The notes: generated by a model not told the origin, from the letters alone. A DNA stretch of 64,000 nucleotides from Athripsodes cinereus (GCA_947579605.1 OX388329.1:26182299-26246298); one strand, 5' to 3'; shown: positions 1 to 12,480, counted from the first letter of the stretch. Translations and numbers: made by a program.

Positions 1-601
1 ATATTAATTGTTATATCAGGAGGAAATTATACCAAGTTAACAAATTCATTTTACAAAATGTCTAATCAAAGTTTTTAACAAAATAATATTTTCTATAATA
101 TAGTAAGTAATATAGTCTATCTCTTATGTTTGTATTTATTTAAATGTTTATTGTTCCTATACATAAAATTTGTTTCTGATGCTTGTACTACTAATTCCCA
201 TTATAATTATTTAACATCTTTTCCTCCCTATAATTTCCCTCCAATTCTTTCTTCGACTCAAGTCCACTTTTCCATACATTGTCCAGCTAAATCAGTCTGC
301 AGAGCTTGAGTCTCAATTCAGGGATAATCGTAGAGTTGCATAGATTGGTTTCACAAATTAAAAACAAACAGTTAAGTTAAACGAGGAACATTTATTGATA
401 GTTTAGTTTTACAATGTCTGGTTCAGACACACACTCACACAAGTTATTTACATTTTCACAATTGACTTATTAACTACACAACAGGCTCTACTTAAATTAA
501 TCAATTTACAAGTTTATTTTGTCACTGCTTATTATTTAGATTGCAACGGGTTTCAATTATCTTTTGAACACTTTATTAACACAAAACTTTTATTATTTTT
601 T

Positions 602-630
602 GGAGCTCGCTGACGTGAAACACGCCAGCG
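602..630. repeat. GC-rich perfect hairpin
   Basis: GAGCTCGCTG and CAGCGAGCTC form a 10-bp perfect stem around a 9-base loop in otherwise AT-rich DNA. It sits in a locally CpG-containing patch (about 600-660). No function is evident; it may belong to a degenerate mobile element. Confidence 0.5.
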
Positions 631-1537
631 AGCTCGCGAGGCCGGAGAAGAGTGAAGTTGGTTGCAGATGGTCAACCAAGCGATTAAACAAGAGTCAAAA
701 TACGGTTCATTATAAATTGGCGGGATCAAATTTTGCATCCAGTTTTAATAAACTGACGTTGGTTATTAGACAATACGTTGCTAACGTTGAAGGATATAGA
801 TATTGGTACATAAAAAATCCGAAAAAATGTACCGCGCTGCAAGTCTAGTAGGTATGTCTATGCTTGGGGCTAATAATTTCCTTCCAAAGTACCTGCATAA
901 CAAAAAAAATATATTTTTAGAAATTTAGCATAAATTCCCACAGAGTGCCGTCGGTATTATCACCTACGTCAATTTGCCCAAAAATCGAAATGGTGCTGTT
1001 TGCCTCCGACATGACATACAAAATAATATAAATAAAGTATTTTAATAGGAGTGCTAGGTCATCCCAATTTCATATTGGTTTATTTATTCATAAAAGTCAA
1101 TCAATCAAATCATTAGCTAGCAAGTAATCAATTCATTGTATATACGTATGTACATCGCTGAAGGTAATTTATACTGTTATCATTGTACTAGGCAGTTACC
1201 ACCCGTACACATATTATATAAATGTATATGAATAATATGAAAGGTTTTCAATTATTTTTGGTAATTTATTATTTCAACCTACCTATTAACTGTGTACCTA
1301 CCTTGATTTATTATTTAAACTGATTGATAGCATACCTATATGGACCAAACCGCTAAACTGCAGTTAACTCGCCCTCTGTGAGTTGAAAAAATAATCAAAT
1401 ATGTATGTATAAAATATTTCATTGAAAGTAGAACACGTTTCATCAATTATTGTAATAAATGTTGTAGGTATAAATGCATTGCGATCTTGTAGGTATATAC
1501 AAGTATCTGTATTGTTCTAATAATTATAGCCGTAGAA

Positions 1538-1812
1538 CACTGAGAAAATACTAACGAAATTTCTCAACGAATCATTGGTACGTAGGTACTATCAGATTAG
1601 AACTAGAGAAAGTACAAACGATTCATTAGTACGAATCATTAATATTAACTTTTCGCAAACAAATCGTTGCTAAATTTACTAACGATTTGTTTGCGAAAAG
1701 TTAATGTTACAGATTCGTACTAACGGATCGTTTGTACTATCTCTGGGCCTAATATGATAGTACGTAGGTACCAATGATTCGTTGTGAAATTTCGTTAGTA
1801 TTTTTCTCAGTG
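1538..1812. mobile_element. Foldback (MITE-like) element, 275 bp
   Basis: The left end CACTGAGAAAATACTAACG is mirrored by the right end, CGTTAGTATTTTTCTCAGTG, and the complementarity continues inward almost to the centre with scattered mismatches (for example the ACGTAGGTAC block in both arms). It has no coding capacity. I saw no clear target-site duplication, so the superfamily is not assigned. Confidence 0.75.
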
Positions 1813-2967
1813 AATGTGCATGTTTATATGGTCCTTATGATTGCAAATACCAGATAAGTAAGAAAGTAACCAATACTGTATATCTGAATTCACTCCTTTT
1901 GAGAGTGCATCTGGAAAAAAGGGTAATTTTTTTAAGACAATATTTATTTTTAAAAATTGAGACATCTGAAGCATTATGCAGGTACCTACTTTGAGCGCCA
2001 TCCACAAGATGTAATTTATGAAAGTAAGAATATCCTAATCAAAACTAATCAATAATAAAAATATCAAACACAAGACCATGAATTAATCACATTTTGGTTT
2101 CGTGAAGTGCCTATCATTGGTAGTAATGTTAAGTCGTTTTGTATTGTACCTACCATTGTTTCATGAAATGAAAATTGTCGAGTGTATTCGACACATGCAC
2201 GAACAATTTGTAAAAAGTGTTTTGGTTTCTAAGGCGTCGTGGTTTTTCTCACGAAGGCAGTGTGAGGTACTACAAAAGTAACGTTGATGATGACATTGTC
2301 TGGGACATTTTTCAAACTAGAAAAACGCTAGTATCATATTATTATTGTTTTATTACCTACCTACAGAGATCTCTACGTTCTGACATTTTCGTATGTGCCT
2401 CCGTTTCGCGTAGGTACCTACAATGGAACACCTAAAGGCTTAGTTTTTGGTACTACATATAAATCTAAAATATGACACGGATGTACGTTTATTTTATTTT
2501 TATTATAATATATTTTTTTCTGTGTTATATAATAATAATAATAATAACATGTAAAGTCGTTGTTCTTGCCTACAGTGTGATCCTGTGGAGATTTGCAAAG
2601 ACGTGCTTCAGGTTTTCGACTACTTTTCATCGACACGTTCTAAGGATTTTTGTTTGAAAACGTCAGGTGCTTGCGTTATACGCCGCCTTGCATACATAAG
2701 TCCGAAACTGTGATACAAAATGTAATGTTTTATTATTATTATTATTAGAATAATGTTCATCTTGATGTTTTCGCGGTTAGTTTCAAGATGAGATTCACGA
2801 CACGGGACGTGAATGAATTTTATATTCTTTTTATAATTCGATGATCAGATCAAAGTCTACGGATTTAAAATATACCTATCTTGAAGTTTCAAATTGTCTT
2901 GAAATTTTATGTTACACAACTGTATACCCGATGCATGGTTACTACAACTTCACGCTGTTGAAATAAC

Positions 2968-3009
2968 TTTATTCCTCGGATATTTCAGGAGTCCAAGGAC
3001 TCCTATTTA
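2968..3009 (+). repeat. Left arm of a dispersed inverted repeat
   Basis: This block of about 42 bp contains the small palindrome AGGAGTCC-AA-GGACTCCT. Its near-perfect reverse complement lies at 4499-4541, so the pair brackets the first LDLa exon at a spacing of about 1.5 kb. Confidence 0.7.
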
Positions 3010-3394
3010 ATAATACGTGAGGTAAACTGAAGAGATCGATTTAATCTATCCATACATACCTACCTACAACTTCTTTCGCTTCGTCTACAATTTTACTAAG
3101 ATTAACATGAGCGCGAATCAATCTGACTCGAGCCGCGTAACGTCCACGTTTTTTTAAACTGCTTTCGTGTTTGGAGATTTTTAATTGTTTTTTTGTTTAT
3201 TATATGTTTTGCGGCCATAACACGGCCATGAGGCTAGTGTGTTTAATCTGAAAACTAAAAATGAACTCGTTTTATAAATTAAATTATTGCTTATTTGCAT
3301 TGAATAAGTAGGTATATATTTATATTGATCCATCCCTGCGTAAAGTTAGGCGAACGCCTAGTAATTTTGGATGTCAAATGGTATGAAAATGTTA

Positions 3395-3717
3395 CAAATG
3401 ATACTGTGCGCCGGCGCACCCAGCAGAGACCTGTAATCTCCGTAATACAGGAGAGACGGTGGTCCTGGCTGGGACATGTTTTGAGAATGCCTAATGATAG
3501 TTGGCCAAAAAGAGCACTGTTCTTCCGTGCGCAGGGGTTCCGTCGGCCCGGGCGTCCCTCTTTCACAATACACCGTTCCTATGACAACGATATCAGAGCG
3601 CAAGGAATGTCGTGGAAAGAGGTGACGCAATTGGCACAGAGACGCTCTGAATGGAGGAGGCTGGTTTCTGCCCTGTGCTCCCGAGAGGAGCGTTGAGGGC
3701 GATGATGATGATGATTA
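3395..3717 (+). mobile_element. 3' end of a non-LTR retrotransposon (RTE-like), 5'-truncated
   Basis: A frame ending at 3696 encodes the C-terminal tail of a non-LTR reverse transcriptase: the motif RRWSWLGHVLRMP followed by a Gly/Arg/Pro stretch, WKEVTQLAQRR and EWRRLVSALC. It is followed by a short (GAT)n tail at 3701-3714, as RTE-type elements have. This is not a perlecan exon: its composition is GC-richer than its surroundings and it has no splice-phase match. Related, more decayed copies lie at 40050-40262 and 40613-40702. Confidence 0.8.
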
Positions 3718-3792
3718 ATCTTATCTCTTGTAAAAATATATTGTAAACTTTTTAATTGTATTCTTCTAACGCTAGTCTTTTTCTCTTTGCAG

Positions 3793-3903
3793 GACGCTGT
3801 AAAATCGACGACTTCGTATGCGACGATGGACAGTGTATCGAGAAGGGAAGACATTGCAATAGCGTGGTTGATTGCAGAAATGGAGAAGACGAACTCAATT
3901 GTC
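3793..3903 (+). CDS. trol: Perlecan exon 1 of window: LDLa module 1
   Basis: The acceptor TTTGCAG precedes 3793 and the donor GTATGT follows. The frame encodes one LDLa module: six cysteines with the Ca-binding end NGEDELNC. The exon is a 111-nt symmetric phase 1-1 cassette. Confidence 0.93.
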
Positions 3904-5239
3904 GTATGTATAGTTTTATAATACTAATACATATTTACCTACCGTTAATCGCATTGAAAAACAAAGTAGCTCGCATCACTTAAGCTCTTTTTACACTATG
4001 TATCCATATAATTAGCACGATAACATTATGCGAGTTTCTTGTGCAAGGGAAGTCATAGAATTCTATGAACTTGAGACATAAACAAAAGATCCTTCCTTTC
4101 ATTAAAAAAAATCGGTATTTAAGGGGGTCGATTAATTTTAGTAGGTATGCCAAATGTTTTTTTTTGTGGTATACTATTTTTTTAATAGGTATGATTAAAA
4201 AACAAAGTAGGTACTTTAATATTTACGTATTTTTATAATTTTCTCGCATTCGAATCTGCATTTTTTCTTAAACAATAATTGCGAGTGTTCAAATCAGACA
4301 TCCAACACATTGACTCTCCATGTCTATAAACTAACAACTCGAAATTCTAATATTCCATGATATGTCTTCTTTTAATCTGCTGCGTCAGCCGGGTCCCCCG
4401 CCCACTGACGTGGTAGGATCGTAGATGCTAACACTGGCATAGTTGTATTAGAATAGAGAGAGTCCAAATATAAAAAAAAAATCTTCACCTAAACGGATAA
4501 ATAGGAGTTCTTGGACTCCTGAAATATCCGAGAAATAAAGATATTTCTTTTAATGTAAGTTTTGGTTAAAGGCCTTATTGTCAGGACGTGTAATGATTCT
4601 TGAATAGTCCCTTGCGGTGGTTTTCCCACAAAACAGCGCATCTAAAAAAATTACTAATTTATTATTAGGTAGGTATCTATTATTATTTTGAAGCAGTATG
4701 GCGGTCTACCGAAAAATCGAAAAAAATATACGCTTTGCAATTATTCAAATTATAGAAATTTATTGTTTTTGGAATTGGCAGAATATCACTTTTTACATGT
4801 TGGAAGCCAAAACTACATTTTAAACTTTTTTTATTTGAGCTATGGAAATGGAATACATCACTAATAGTAAAGAGGGCAATATGCCAATTTATTTATTCAA
4901 TCGATAGTCCAATCAATATTTTTGATACCTATACCTAACAATAACATTTAAATGTTTGACTGTCTTGGATTTCTAATATTTATTGTAAAATTAATGATTT
5001 TGATGCAATTTTATTTTGATGTACGAATATTAATCATTAAATATCCTTACAGAGGCATTAATAAGTATTGTCTATGTACTGTTTGCACAAAGTTTTAACT
5101 TTTTTTTTATTATTTTTGTTGTATTGTTGTTGTCGTTGCAATCCAAAATCCTGAGAGATTTTAGAAAAGACACAAACTTCTCTCTTCTTATTACATATTG
5201 TTAACAGACTGACAATCCTCTAAAACATTACCTTTTCAG
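3904..5239 (+). other. Perlecan intron 1 of window
   Basis: AT-rich intron. Apart from the right arm of the inverted repeat (4499-4541) I see no structured feature. It ends in the acceptor CCTTTTCAG. Confidence 0.8.
4499..4541 (-). repeat. Right arm of a dispersed inverted repeat
   Basis: This is the reverse complement of the block at 2968-3009 with only a few mismatches (GGAGTTCTTGGACTCC here against GGAGTCCAAGGACTCC there). The pair may be two copies of one short element in opposite orientation or the ends of one larger insertion. Confidence 0.7.
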
Positions 5240-5365
5240 CATGTCTTCCTGATGAATTCCGTTGTGTGTCCGATGGTGTTTGCATAGAATTACGCAAAAG
5301 ATGTGACAATGAGGCTAATTGCAGAGATTCATCCGATGAATCTGGTTGTCCCCCTGTGTCAGAAA
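5240..5365 (+). CDS. trol: Perlecan exon 2: LDLa module 2
   Basis: Bounded by CCTTTTCAG and GTAAGT, phase 1-1, 126 nt. It encodes CLPDEFRC, then GVCIELRKRC and SSDESGC, a complete six-cysteine LDLa module, plus a short linker PPVSE. Confidence 0.94.
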
Positions 5366-6835
5366 GTAAGTTATTATCCTTCTGCATTCTCATCATTTTT
5401 GTAGGGGGAGGTGTCTCCTGTTATAATTGTCTAAAAGTTGATCGCTGTCCAGTAGACAATGATGATGATGATGATAACAATGAAACAGTACAAAGAATTC
5501 AAAAAAGACATCGTTATAATCGGAATAACACCATTCGTGAAACACGGATGTGAATATTCTACAGGTTTTCTAGTTTTTATTTTAAGAAGTTTGTACAAAA
5601 ATTAAAGACACTATTCAAAACTTAATACTCTTCATAAACTGTCATACATTATGTAAAAAGTTTAGACTTGAAAATCTTGGACTTAGCATAGATCCTTGGT
5701 TTTAATCCCACAGCCAATCTATTCCACCTTTTCAATACAAGCTGTGTTGTGTTAATTAGTGTGAGAGAGTTCGAAATTTATTTAAATTTATATAAAAGGA
5801 CATTAATGGCCTGTAAAAGGCAGGACTTTGTAAGACTTTACCCATAAGAGATTGAATATTTAAAATTCAATCAATTTAGGCATTCTTATTGATTCTATAT
5901 GTCGAAGCTTGTATGACAAGTATTTGTGGACAATATTTTACATGTTCAATGCAAACAGTAAGTGAGTGAAAATATCATTTTTTGGATTAAAATCCCTTTA
6001 ATAATGTCTCTAATTTTTGTATGAACTTAAAACAGGTTGTGCATTTTTATACAAACAACATTAAAGGTATTTGATATTAAGATTTTAAAAGAAACGTAGG
6101 TTTTAATCCAAATTTTGTGATACAAAGTAAATGTCTTTAACTCTTACACAGCATACCAATGAAATCACCAAAGGTGGTATGATATTATATATATTTTTAA
6201 ACTGTGAAGATTATTCGAATGAAACTAACTAGTCACCGAATACAAAGAAAAAAGTAATCATTTTGATATAAATTGGTTATTTTATTCCATATGGACGTAA
6301 GCTGCTCTCTGTCAGAAAGTGTTTTTCAGCTGTGATTGTTGCTTTTATTATTTTTAAATCAAGTATATTTTAGACTGTCTAGTTTTTTTTATCATTCCAA
6401 TATTTAATAAGTTTTATATTACTTAATTTACTATTTTTTTTTTAACTAAATAAGCATTTTGTAGGTACTAAGGTTTATCAATTTTCTTTTTATTTTTAGT
6501 ACTTTTATTCCATTATTTTCTTATTTTTTTTTTTATTATTAAAAATATACAAATTTTATATTTAAGTTTACTCAATGCCAAAGCATTCCATTGAAAATGT
6601 TTAATTATTATCTACAAAAATGTTCAACAAATTACTATAATGAGAATTGACTTAAAATATAAATCTGATTTAGGTATATATAAACAAATTTTTAAATTGA
6701 AAGTTTTTGCTGTTACGTCAGATGGCAATGTTTTTGGTAAGCTTTGAGATGGGAATGGGCCTACATTGTCAAAGAGAGTGATTTTGTTCTGATTTAATCC
6801 AATCGAAATCAGTTGATTATTGTCAATGGTAACTA

Positions 6836-7395
6836 TGCGCCTTAGGGTGTTTCATTTTTCCAAAGATGTGATTTTCATATGTATTCGCCTTACCTTACCT
6901 TAGAAATTCTTTATCTTCTTGTGGTACGCTAGTCATGTCCATCACATTTTGCCGCTAAATATCAAATAACTCGACGAGATCACCCTTCCAAATCTGCCGT
7001 TTGATATTAACTTTACCCGTCTTCCTCAATTTCTCTTCAATCCGATTTTTGTATTCTTTGTTTACTTTATACCTTGTATGGCCAACTAAAATGACACTAA
7101 TACCATCAGAATAATTAAATTCTAGAGCAAAACAGTTTTCTCAATACCTGTGGTGTATCAATGCTCCGCTCCCGTTGTATGTTTTGCGCCGCCCGCCTAC
7201 AAAGATCTTCAGTAATAGAAATTTCACTAGTTCGAGATAAAAGTGGTCAAAGTGTGCCACCTCTAAATATTATCCAATTTTCTTGAAATTTGGCATATAT
7301 ATCTTTTACATCACTGAGATTCGGGGCGTAAGCGAATATTGCAAAAAAATTGCATTTTATTTTTTGCCTTATAAAATGAAACACCCTAATGCGCC
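6836..7395. mobile_element. Non-autonomous DNA transposon with 17-bp TIRs
   Basis: TIRs TTAGGGTGTTTCATTTT (6842-6858) and its exact complement (7373-7389) are flanked by the direct repeat TGCGCC on both sides (6836-6841 and 7390-7395), a plausible 6-bp target-site duplication. No transposase frame survives. Confidence 0.8.
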
Positions 7396-8307
7396 TACAA
7401 AAAACTCACCATAAAACTCAAACACGTGACATAACAGCAAAAACTATAAATTCACACACACCTCATTGCAAAAATTCATTGACAATATATATTATTACAC
7501 TAGAATAATAACTCGACAGCTTTCATATGAATGACATGAAACATCAACAATCCAAAATTGTTCAGTAATGAAGTGCTTAGAATTATTGAGCTTAAAGAGT
7601 GATGTGATAAATTAATATTGTTTGGAATACAAATACATTGCAATATGTTTCCTTTGCATCGCTGAGTATTAATCACAGCAAATTTTTAACACATTTAATA
7701 ACTATGTTTTAAAGCACTTTGTTTTGCCATGCCGTATATAATATTTAATGATAACTTATTAACTAAATTTAAAATACTAGCATTGACCACTAAAAGTACA
7801 AACTCGTGTTCCTACTCAATAACCAACTTACTATTAATTTTATATTATTTCTATAAGTTATTTTATTATACTTGTAGTATTTTTAAGATGTGTCATTTTA
7901 TTTTATTGATAAGATTAATTTTATTTTCATCCCGCAATGCGCAATATTTTAGTTTTTTCAACAAAGCCACAATAGTATAACATTTCATTAAAAACTACAC
8001 ACTTTTTTTGTAACTCATTTAGTTTTTTTTTTCACATAAAGTGAGTCCAAACTTTTGAAATCAAATAAATTGTATAATTTTTCTTTACTTTGTATTTACA
8101 AATATCACTCGTTTATTAAACACTAAAATTCATTTGTCATTTTTGTCGACAAAATTACAACATTAGATGGAACTTTTACTTTGTTAAACTTAAAATATTC
8201 CTATTATTTTTGTTATAATTTAAAAATTACTGCGCATTGTGAGGTGTATAAGTTAATAGTAATTATGTTTCCTCTATGATTTTATTGGTGCACAACTTGT
8301 AAAACTC

Positions 8308-8463
8308 CATAATTTTAATTTATAAATTACAATTTATTTGTTTTACAAAAAATATTTTAAATAATGTGAGTATGATTATGGCATTGCAGCCGAAACATAT
8401 GTAACATTATTTAAAATATTTTTTGTAAAACAAATAAATTGTAATTTATAAATTAAAATTATG
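8308..8463. mobile_element. Perfect 60-bp-arm foldback element
   Basis: Arms 8308-8367 and 8404-8463 are exact reverse complements over all 60 bases, separated by a 36-base loop. It lies about 100 bases upstream of an LDLa exon. It has no coding capacity. Perfect arms suggest recent insertion or gene conversion between arms. Confidence 0.85.
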
Positions 8464-8559
8464 TTTCCATTTGAATATGTTATCTAATGATATCTCTTTC
8501 TCTCCTTCAACGCTGCATTTGAAATGGATTTATATTTGGTCGTATGTACCATTATTAAG

Positions 8560-8706
8560 ATCAACGAAACACTTCATGGTCTGGTGTGCATGTCTGCAAT
8601 AATAAGGGACAATTCTTGTGTAGAGATGGCACATGTATCTCCGTTTTATTCCGTTGCGATGGCAAAGTGGACTGCCCTAAAGACACATCAGATGAATCAG
8701 ATTGCC
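8560..8706 (+). CDS. trol: Perlecan exon 3: LDLa module 3
   Basis: The donor GTATGT is strong. The acceptor is chosen at ATTATTAAG (8551-8559), the AG that restores phase 1 before an in-frame stop upstream. The exon then encodes an unusual linker (QRNTSWSGVHV) before CNNKGQFLC and the rest of a six-cysteine LDLa ending DTSDESDC. The acceptor tract is weak, so the 5' limit is less certain than the module itself. Confidence 0.8.
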
Positions 8707-9244
8707 GTATGTTACCAAAATTCTTATAAATTTTCATTTATTTTTTAAATTATTCTTTTTGATGAAAGATAAAATACTTCATATTTTTTGTATACTAGGT
8801 GTCTATGAAAAGGACACTTCAATATATCGACGTTAAAAATATAAATACTATAAGGTATCTTAAATTATATCAGTAAAATACTTTTGACACAGAAATAAGT
8901 CCAAATACTCTGATTGATATCAGAATATGCAGTATTTCAAACTAAGATCATTAAAAATATATGTGTGCGTATAATATTAATAAAAAAAGTGATTTTGAAT
9001 GGTACAAATTGAAATGCATGTAACTCAATCGTTAAAAAATATTTTTAGCAAAGTATTTTTGTATTTTTCTGTAAATGAATTATTACCAAGTAGGTATATG
9101 AATTACCAATGCTTTTTAAAAATATTTTAAAATTGCTGTGACTTTTAGACATAGGTATATAAGAATTAATGATTGCCTAATGGGAGATATTATTTCATTT
9201 AATTGTCTATGATCCTTGTAAATTCTTTGAAAATTATTCCTTAG

Positions 9245-9358
9245 CATGCACATCTGACCAGTGGCAGTGTGATTTTGGTACATGTATTGCCAAAAATAAA
9301 AGGTGTGACGGTCGTGTAGACTGCCCATCAGATCGCTCAGACGAGCGTCATTGTTCCG
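9245..9358 (+). CDS. trol: Perlecan exon 4: LDLa module 4
   Basis: Flanked by TTCCTTAG and GTGAGT, phase 1-1, 114 nt. It encodes CTSDQWQC, GTCIAKNKRC and RSDERHC, a complete LDLa module. Confidence 0.93.
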
Positions 9359-9471
9359 GTGAGTTCGCATAAGGCAACATTTTATAAATGTTTGAATATA
9401 ATTTGCACAGTCGCAGAAATTATTATTAAAATTATTTATTTATTTTCATATTATTATTTCCACAAATGTAG

Positions 9472-9600
9472 ATCGCAGGCATTGCATGTGGCCTAATTGG
9501 AATGAATACTTTTGCAAAGTGGATCAAATTTGTATTCCTTTATATTTAAGATGCGATGGAAAATACGATTGTTCTGATATGACAGACGAAAAAAATTGTC
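9472..9600 (+). CDS. trol: Perlecan exon 5: LDLa module 5
   Basis: Acceptor AAATGTAG, donor GTAAGT, phase 1-1. It encodes CMWPNWNEYFC, QICIPLYLRC and MTDEKNC. The first inter-cysteine loop is longer than usual and the acidic box reads MTDE, but all six cysteines are present. Confidence 0.9.
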
Positions 9601-10032
9601 GTAAGTATCGAATGTGAATCAAACAATGTATAGTCTGTTGTTGTTGGTTGTATCATCGTCGTTTTTCATGCAGTGTCTTCATAATGTTTTGCTTCTACAA
9701 ATATTCCACGACAAATCATATTGTGCTATTTGAATCTTACAACTTTATTTAATTGTATTTTGTAGCTTAATGTAGGTTTAAAAAAATTACAATGGTGAAG
9801 GGAATAAATATATATTCATCAAACTTGGATTGTATCGTCCTATAGAAAATAATAGAATTCTCAGCTCCATTCTTACTCAAACGCTTTTGCACACTAAATC
9901 ATCAAAATTAGCTACATTTTTAATTATAAACACATTGCTTTTGTTCTTGTCCATCAAAATTATATAATTTTTTTTATAAATTATAAAATGAAATATTTAA
10001 TTTATATTTATTCAAATATTCTTTTTTAATAG

Positions 10033-10143
10033 CGTGCAAAAAAACGGAGTTCGAGTGTTCTTTCGGTGCTTGTATCTTGCTAAAACACCGATGTGATGGT
10101 ATTGTTCATTGTCAAAATGGTGCAGATGAAATCGGTTGCACTG
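10033..10143 (+). CDS. trol: Perlecan exon 6: LDLa module 6
   Basis: Starts after TTTTTTAATAG and encodes CKKTEFEC, GACILLKHRC and NGADEIGC. The donor that keeps phase 1 is the poor site GTTGGG at 10144; the alternative GTATTT at 10149 would break phase. The module is complete. Confidence 0.87.
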
Positions 10144-10388
10144 GTTGGGTATTTTTATTTTGTGTAATATATGTTCCTATCTTTTCAATTTTATTTAAGT
10201 AATTCCTAAATACCAAATACTTAAAAGGATATGGTACCTACAACTTATTTTTATTCTATTTGGTTAAGGTTTTTTATATCTTATAATATATTGTACCTAT
10301 TATATTATTATGTTGAAATGTTGTGGTTTATTATTTTATTTATATCATTATTTGAGGCTTTATTGGTGTACTGTCATTAATTGTTTAG

Positions 10389-10616
10389 CAAAACCGGCAT
10401 GTAATCACGGGGAATTTAGATGTTCATCAGGAAATTGTATACATTCACTGAAACGTTGTGACAAAGTCAAAGATTGTGATGATGGATCAGATGAGAGTGA
10501 ATGTGGTTGTACCAGAGAACAATATAGGTGTAGACGAAGTAAAAAATGCATCGAAATACATCAACTTTGTGATAATAAATACGATTGTCCCAGAGGTGAT
10601 GATGAAAGACACTGTG
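10389..10616 (+). CDS. trol: Perlecan exon 7: LDLa modules 7 and 8
   Basis: A 228-nt phase 1-1 exon between TTGTTTAG and GTGAGT. It carries two complete modules back to back: CNHGEFRC to GSDESEC, then CTREQYRC to GDDERHC, with a single Gly between. This is a double module without an intron. Confidence 0.95.
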
Positions 10617-11303
10617 GTGAGTATCATTCAACATTGTATTTAAATCATATATATATATCATTTACTTTGTACTAGCTTTTGTGAGATGTCAAAAAAAAGT
10701 ACATTGTAATGTTTCTGTCAGTCCCTTGTAATGTAGTACAGTCTTTTTGTTATGACTCTGTTATACAGAACATTGGTTAAGGTCTTTATCTATCATTAAT
10801 ATGCATTTTGTTTCCTGGCTTTGGTGATCCAATAGGCTAAGGGATATTTTTACGTGAACCTTATTCTTAGGGTCATCCTAACTTAATTACTTTTGGGTTT
10901 TTTTTATTCAACAAACATCAGTCTTTCGTAACTATTTGACACAAAATTTAAGGATCAGATGAAGTGGTCCTCAGTGTCGCCTTCTAGTATTATCATTTTT
11001 ATTGTTGTTATCAAAATTGGAAACTAATTATATCAGTTTTAAAAGTGACGGTAGAAGTAGGTACCTAGCCACGTGAGCTGGTATGCATCACTGAGTGTCA
11101 GTTTATCAGTCCCATGGTTTTGGTATTAAATAGCTGTGGGAGATTGAAGCTTACCAGAATGAATTGAATAAGATGGACCATAGGTGAGGATCACTTCAAA
11201 GGAACATAAAAATATCAGACCTCATAGTTCTTCTTCCAAATGTTTGAAATATATTGTAATTATGATAGATGGGTTTCTCATGTTTAATGAATTTTAATCC
11301 TAG

Positions 11304-11444
11304 CTAATTGTGGGAAAAACGAATATCATTGTGGATTTGAGGAATGCATTCCGTTGAAAAAAGTGTGCGATGGAGTTGTTGATTGCTTAAAAAATTCAGC
11401 GGATGAAAGACTATGTTCATCCAGTGTACCAGCACCATATTTTC
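11304..11444 (+). CDS. trol: Perlecan exon 8: LDLa module 9
   Basis: Acceptor TAATCCTAG, donor GTAAGT, phase 1-1. It encodes CGKNEYHC, ECIPLKKVC and NSADERLC followed by a Ser/Pro linker (SSSVPAPYF). Confidence 0.93.
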
Positions 11445-12067
11445 GTAAGTTGGTTAAAAAAATAGCCAATGGGGTAGTAAATAACACTGAAATAAATAGA
11501 TTACATATTACAAATGCAAAATATTATTTTTATGTACTACAATATAAACATTGTGTCCTAATCATTGTATTTAGAATTTATTTATTAACACAATATACGC
11601 CAAAACAGCCTTAAGTGTACAATAACATAAAAAAAACATGATTAAAATAAACACAATAAACAGATAAGAGACAATGAAAACAAAAACATGACAAAAGAAA
11701 GCTACAGAGGATTCTCATTGGAAAGCATGAACCTTCGAACAAATCCGCTCGCAGCACATTTTCTCATGGTGTACTCCAAATCTTTGAAGATATCAACTTC
11801 AACACGGTAACAATTCGCTATTATATGGAGTCGATTCATTGATGAAAAATAGTTATAATGAATTTAAAACATAATTTAATTAATTAATATTTTTTTTCAA
11901 ATATATTCAAATAATTTACATGTTAACACATAAAAGAAAATTTAAATGTAAAAACTGTGTCGGTGCCACACACATCCCCAGATTGCAATGGGTTAAAAAA
12001 CATACATACATAGAGACAAATCTTTTATTATAGGTGATAATGCGAGTAACATTTATAAAAAAATGCA

Positions 12068-12371
12068 TTAACCTCTAGCCCGCCGCAATATGGTAAACCT
12101 AGGTATCAATTATACGCCGTGACAAAATAAACAATCGTAAATAACATAATATTTCGATGTTTATTTGATATTGAATTATATTGTGACATGGATTTTATAA
12201 TACTGTTGCCTATTGTGTGTCGAATACACACAGTTGATTTCTATACTAGTATACCTATATATAGATATAATACAATGTAAATAAGTCACCGATATCACCG
12301 GTGCGATGTTGGCGCACAGGTCACTGTTTTTTGTGATATCACCGGTGATACGTTGGCGGGCGAAGAGTTAA
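12068..12371. mobile_element. piggyBac-like MITE with TTAA duplication
   Basis: Outer TTAA tetranucleotides (12068-12071 and 12368-12371) flank ends CCTCTAGCCCGCC and GGCGGGCGAAGAG, which are imperfect inverted repeats. TTAA duplication with GC-rich TIRs is the piggyBac signature. The 296-bp interior has no transposase; it carries repeated GATATCACCGGTG palindromes. Confidence 0.72.
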
Positions 12372-12480
12372 ACATATACCTGCATAATATATATGTGATA
12401 CCCAGGCCCAGGACAATTTGATCAATATTCTGATTGTCTCGATTTTTGTTGTCACAGAGCACAACTTACATGTTTATTAC

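Larger units (their letters stand above)
1..3792. other. Intergenic or perlecan intron, no supported exon
   Basis: No convincing coding exon is visible upstream of the first LDLa exon. The stretch holds a perfect 10-bp-arm GC-rich hairpin at 602-630, a 275-bp foldback element (1538-1812), ATA/TAA microsatellites near 2525-2545 and 2730-2750, and a retroelement remnant (3395-3717). Because the first visible exon starts in phase 1, an upstream perlecan coding exon must exist, so at least the right part is intron. Confidence 0.6.
5366..8559 (+). other. Perlecan intron 2, 3.2 kb
   Basis: It contains a TIR element (6836-7395) and a near-perfect foldback (8308-8463). The remainder is AT-rich sequence with no recognisable gene; short open frames such as the one at 7729-7980 have low-complexity AT composition. 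Confidence 0.8.

Noticed and set aside
564..848. Plus-strand open frame of 94 codons
   Set aside because: Overlaps a hairpin and repeat-like sequence, has no recognisable domain and no splice or promoter support.
2571..2611. Possible exon after CCTACAG reading CDPVEICKDVLQ
   Set aside because: Wrong phase for the phase 1 entry of the next perlecan exon, a poor donor, and no domain match.
3325..3696. 123-codon frame as a host gene or perlecan exon
   Set aside because: It is the tail of a non-LTR reverse transcriptase with a (GAT)n 3' end.
7729..7980. Open frame of 83 codons
   Set aside because: AT-driven hydrophobic sequence in an intron; no codon bias or homology.
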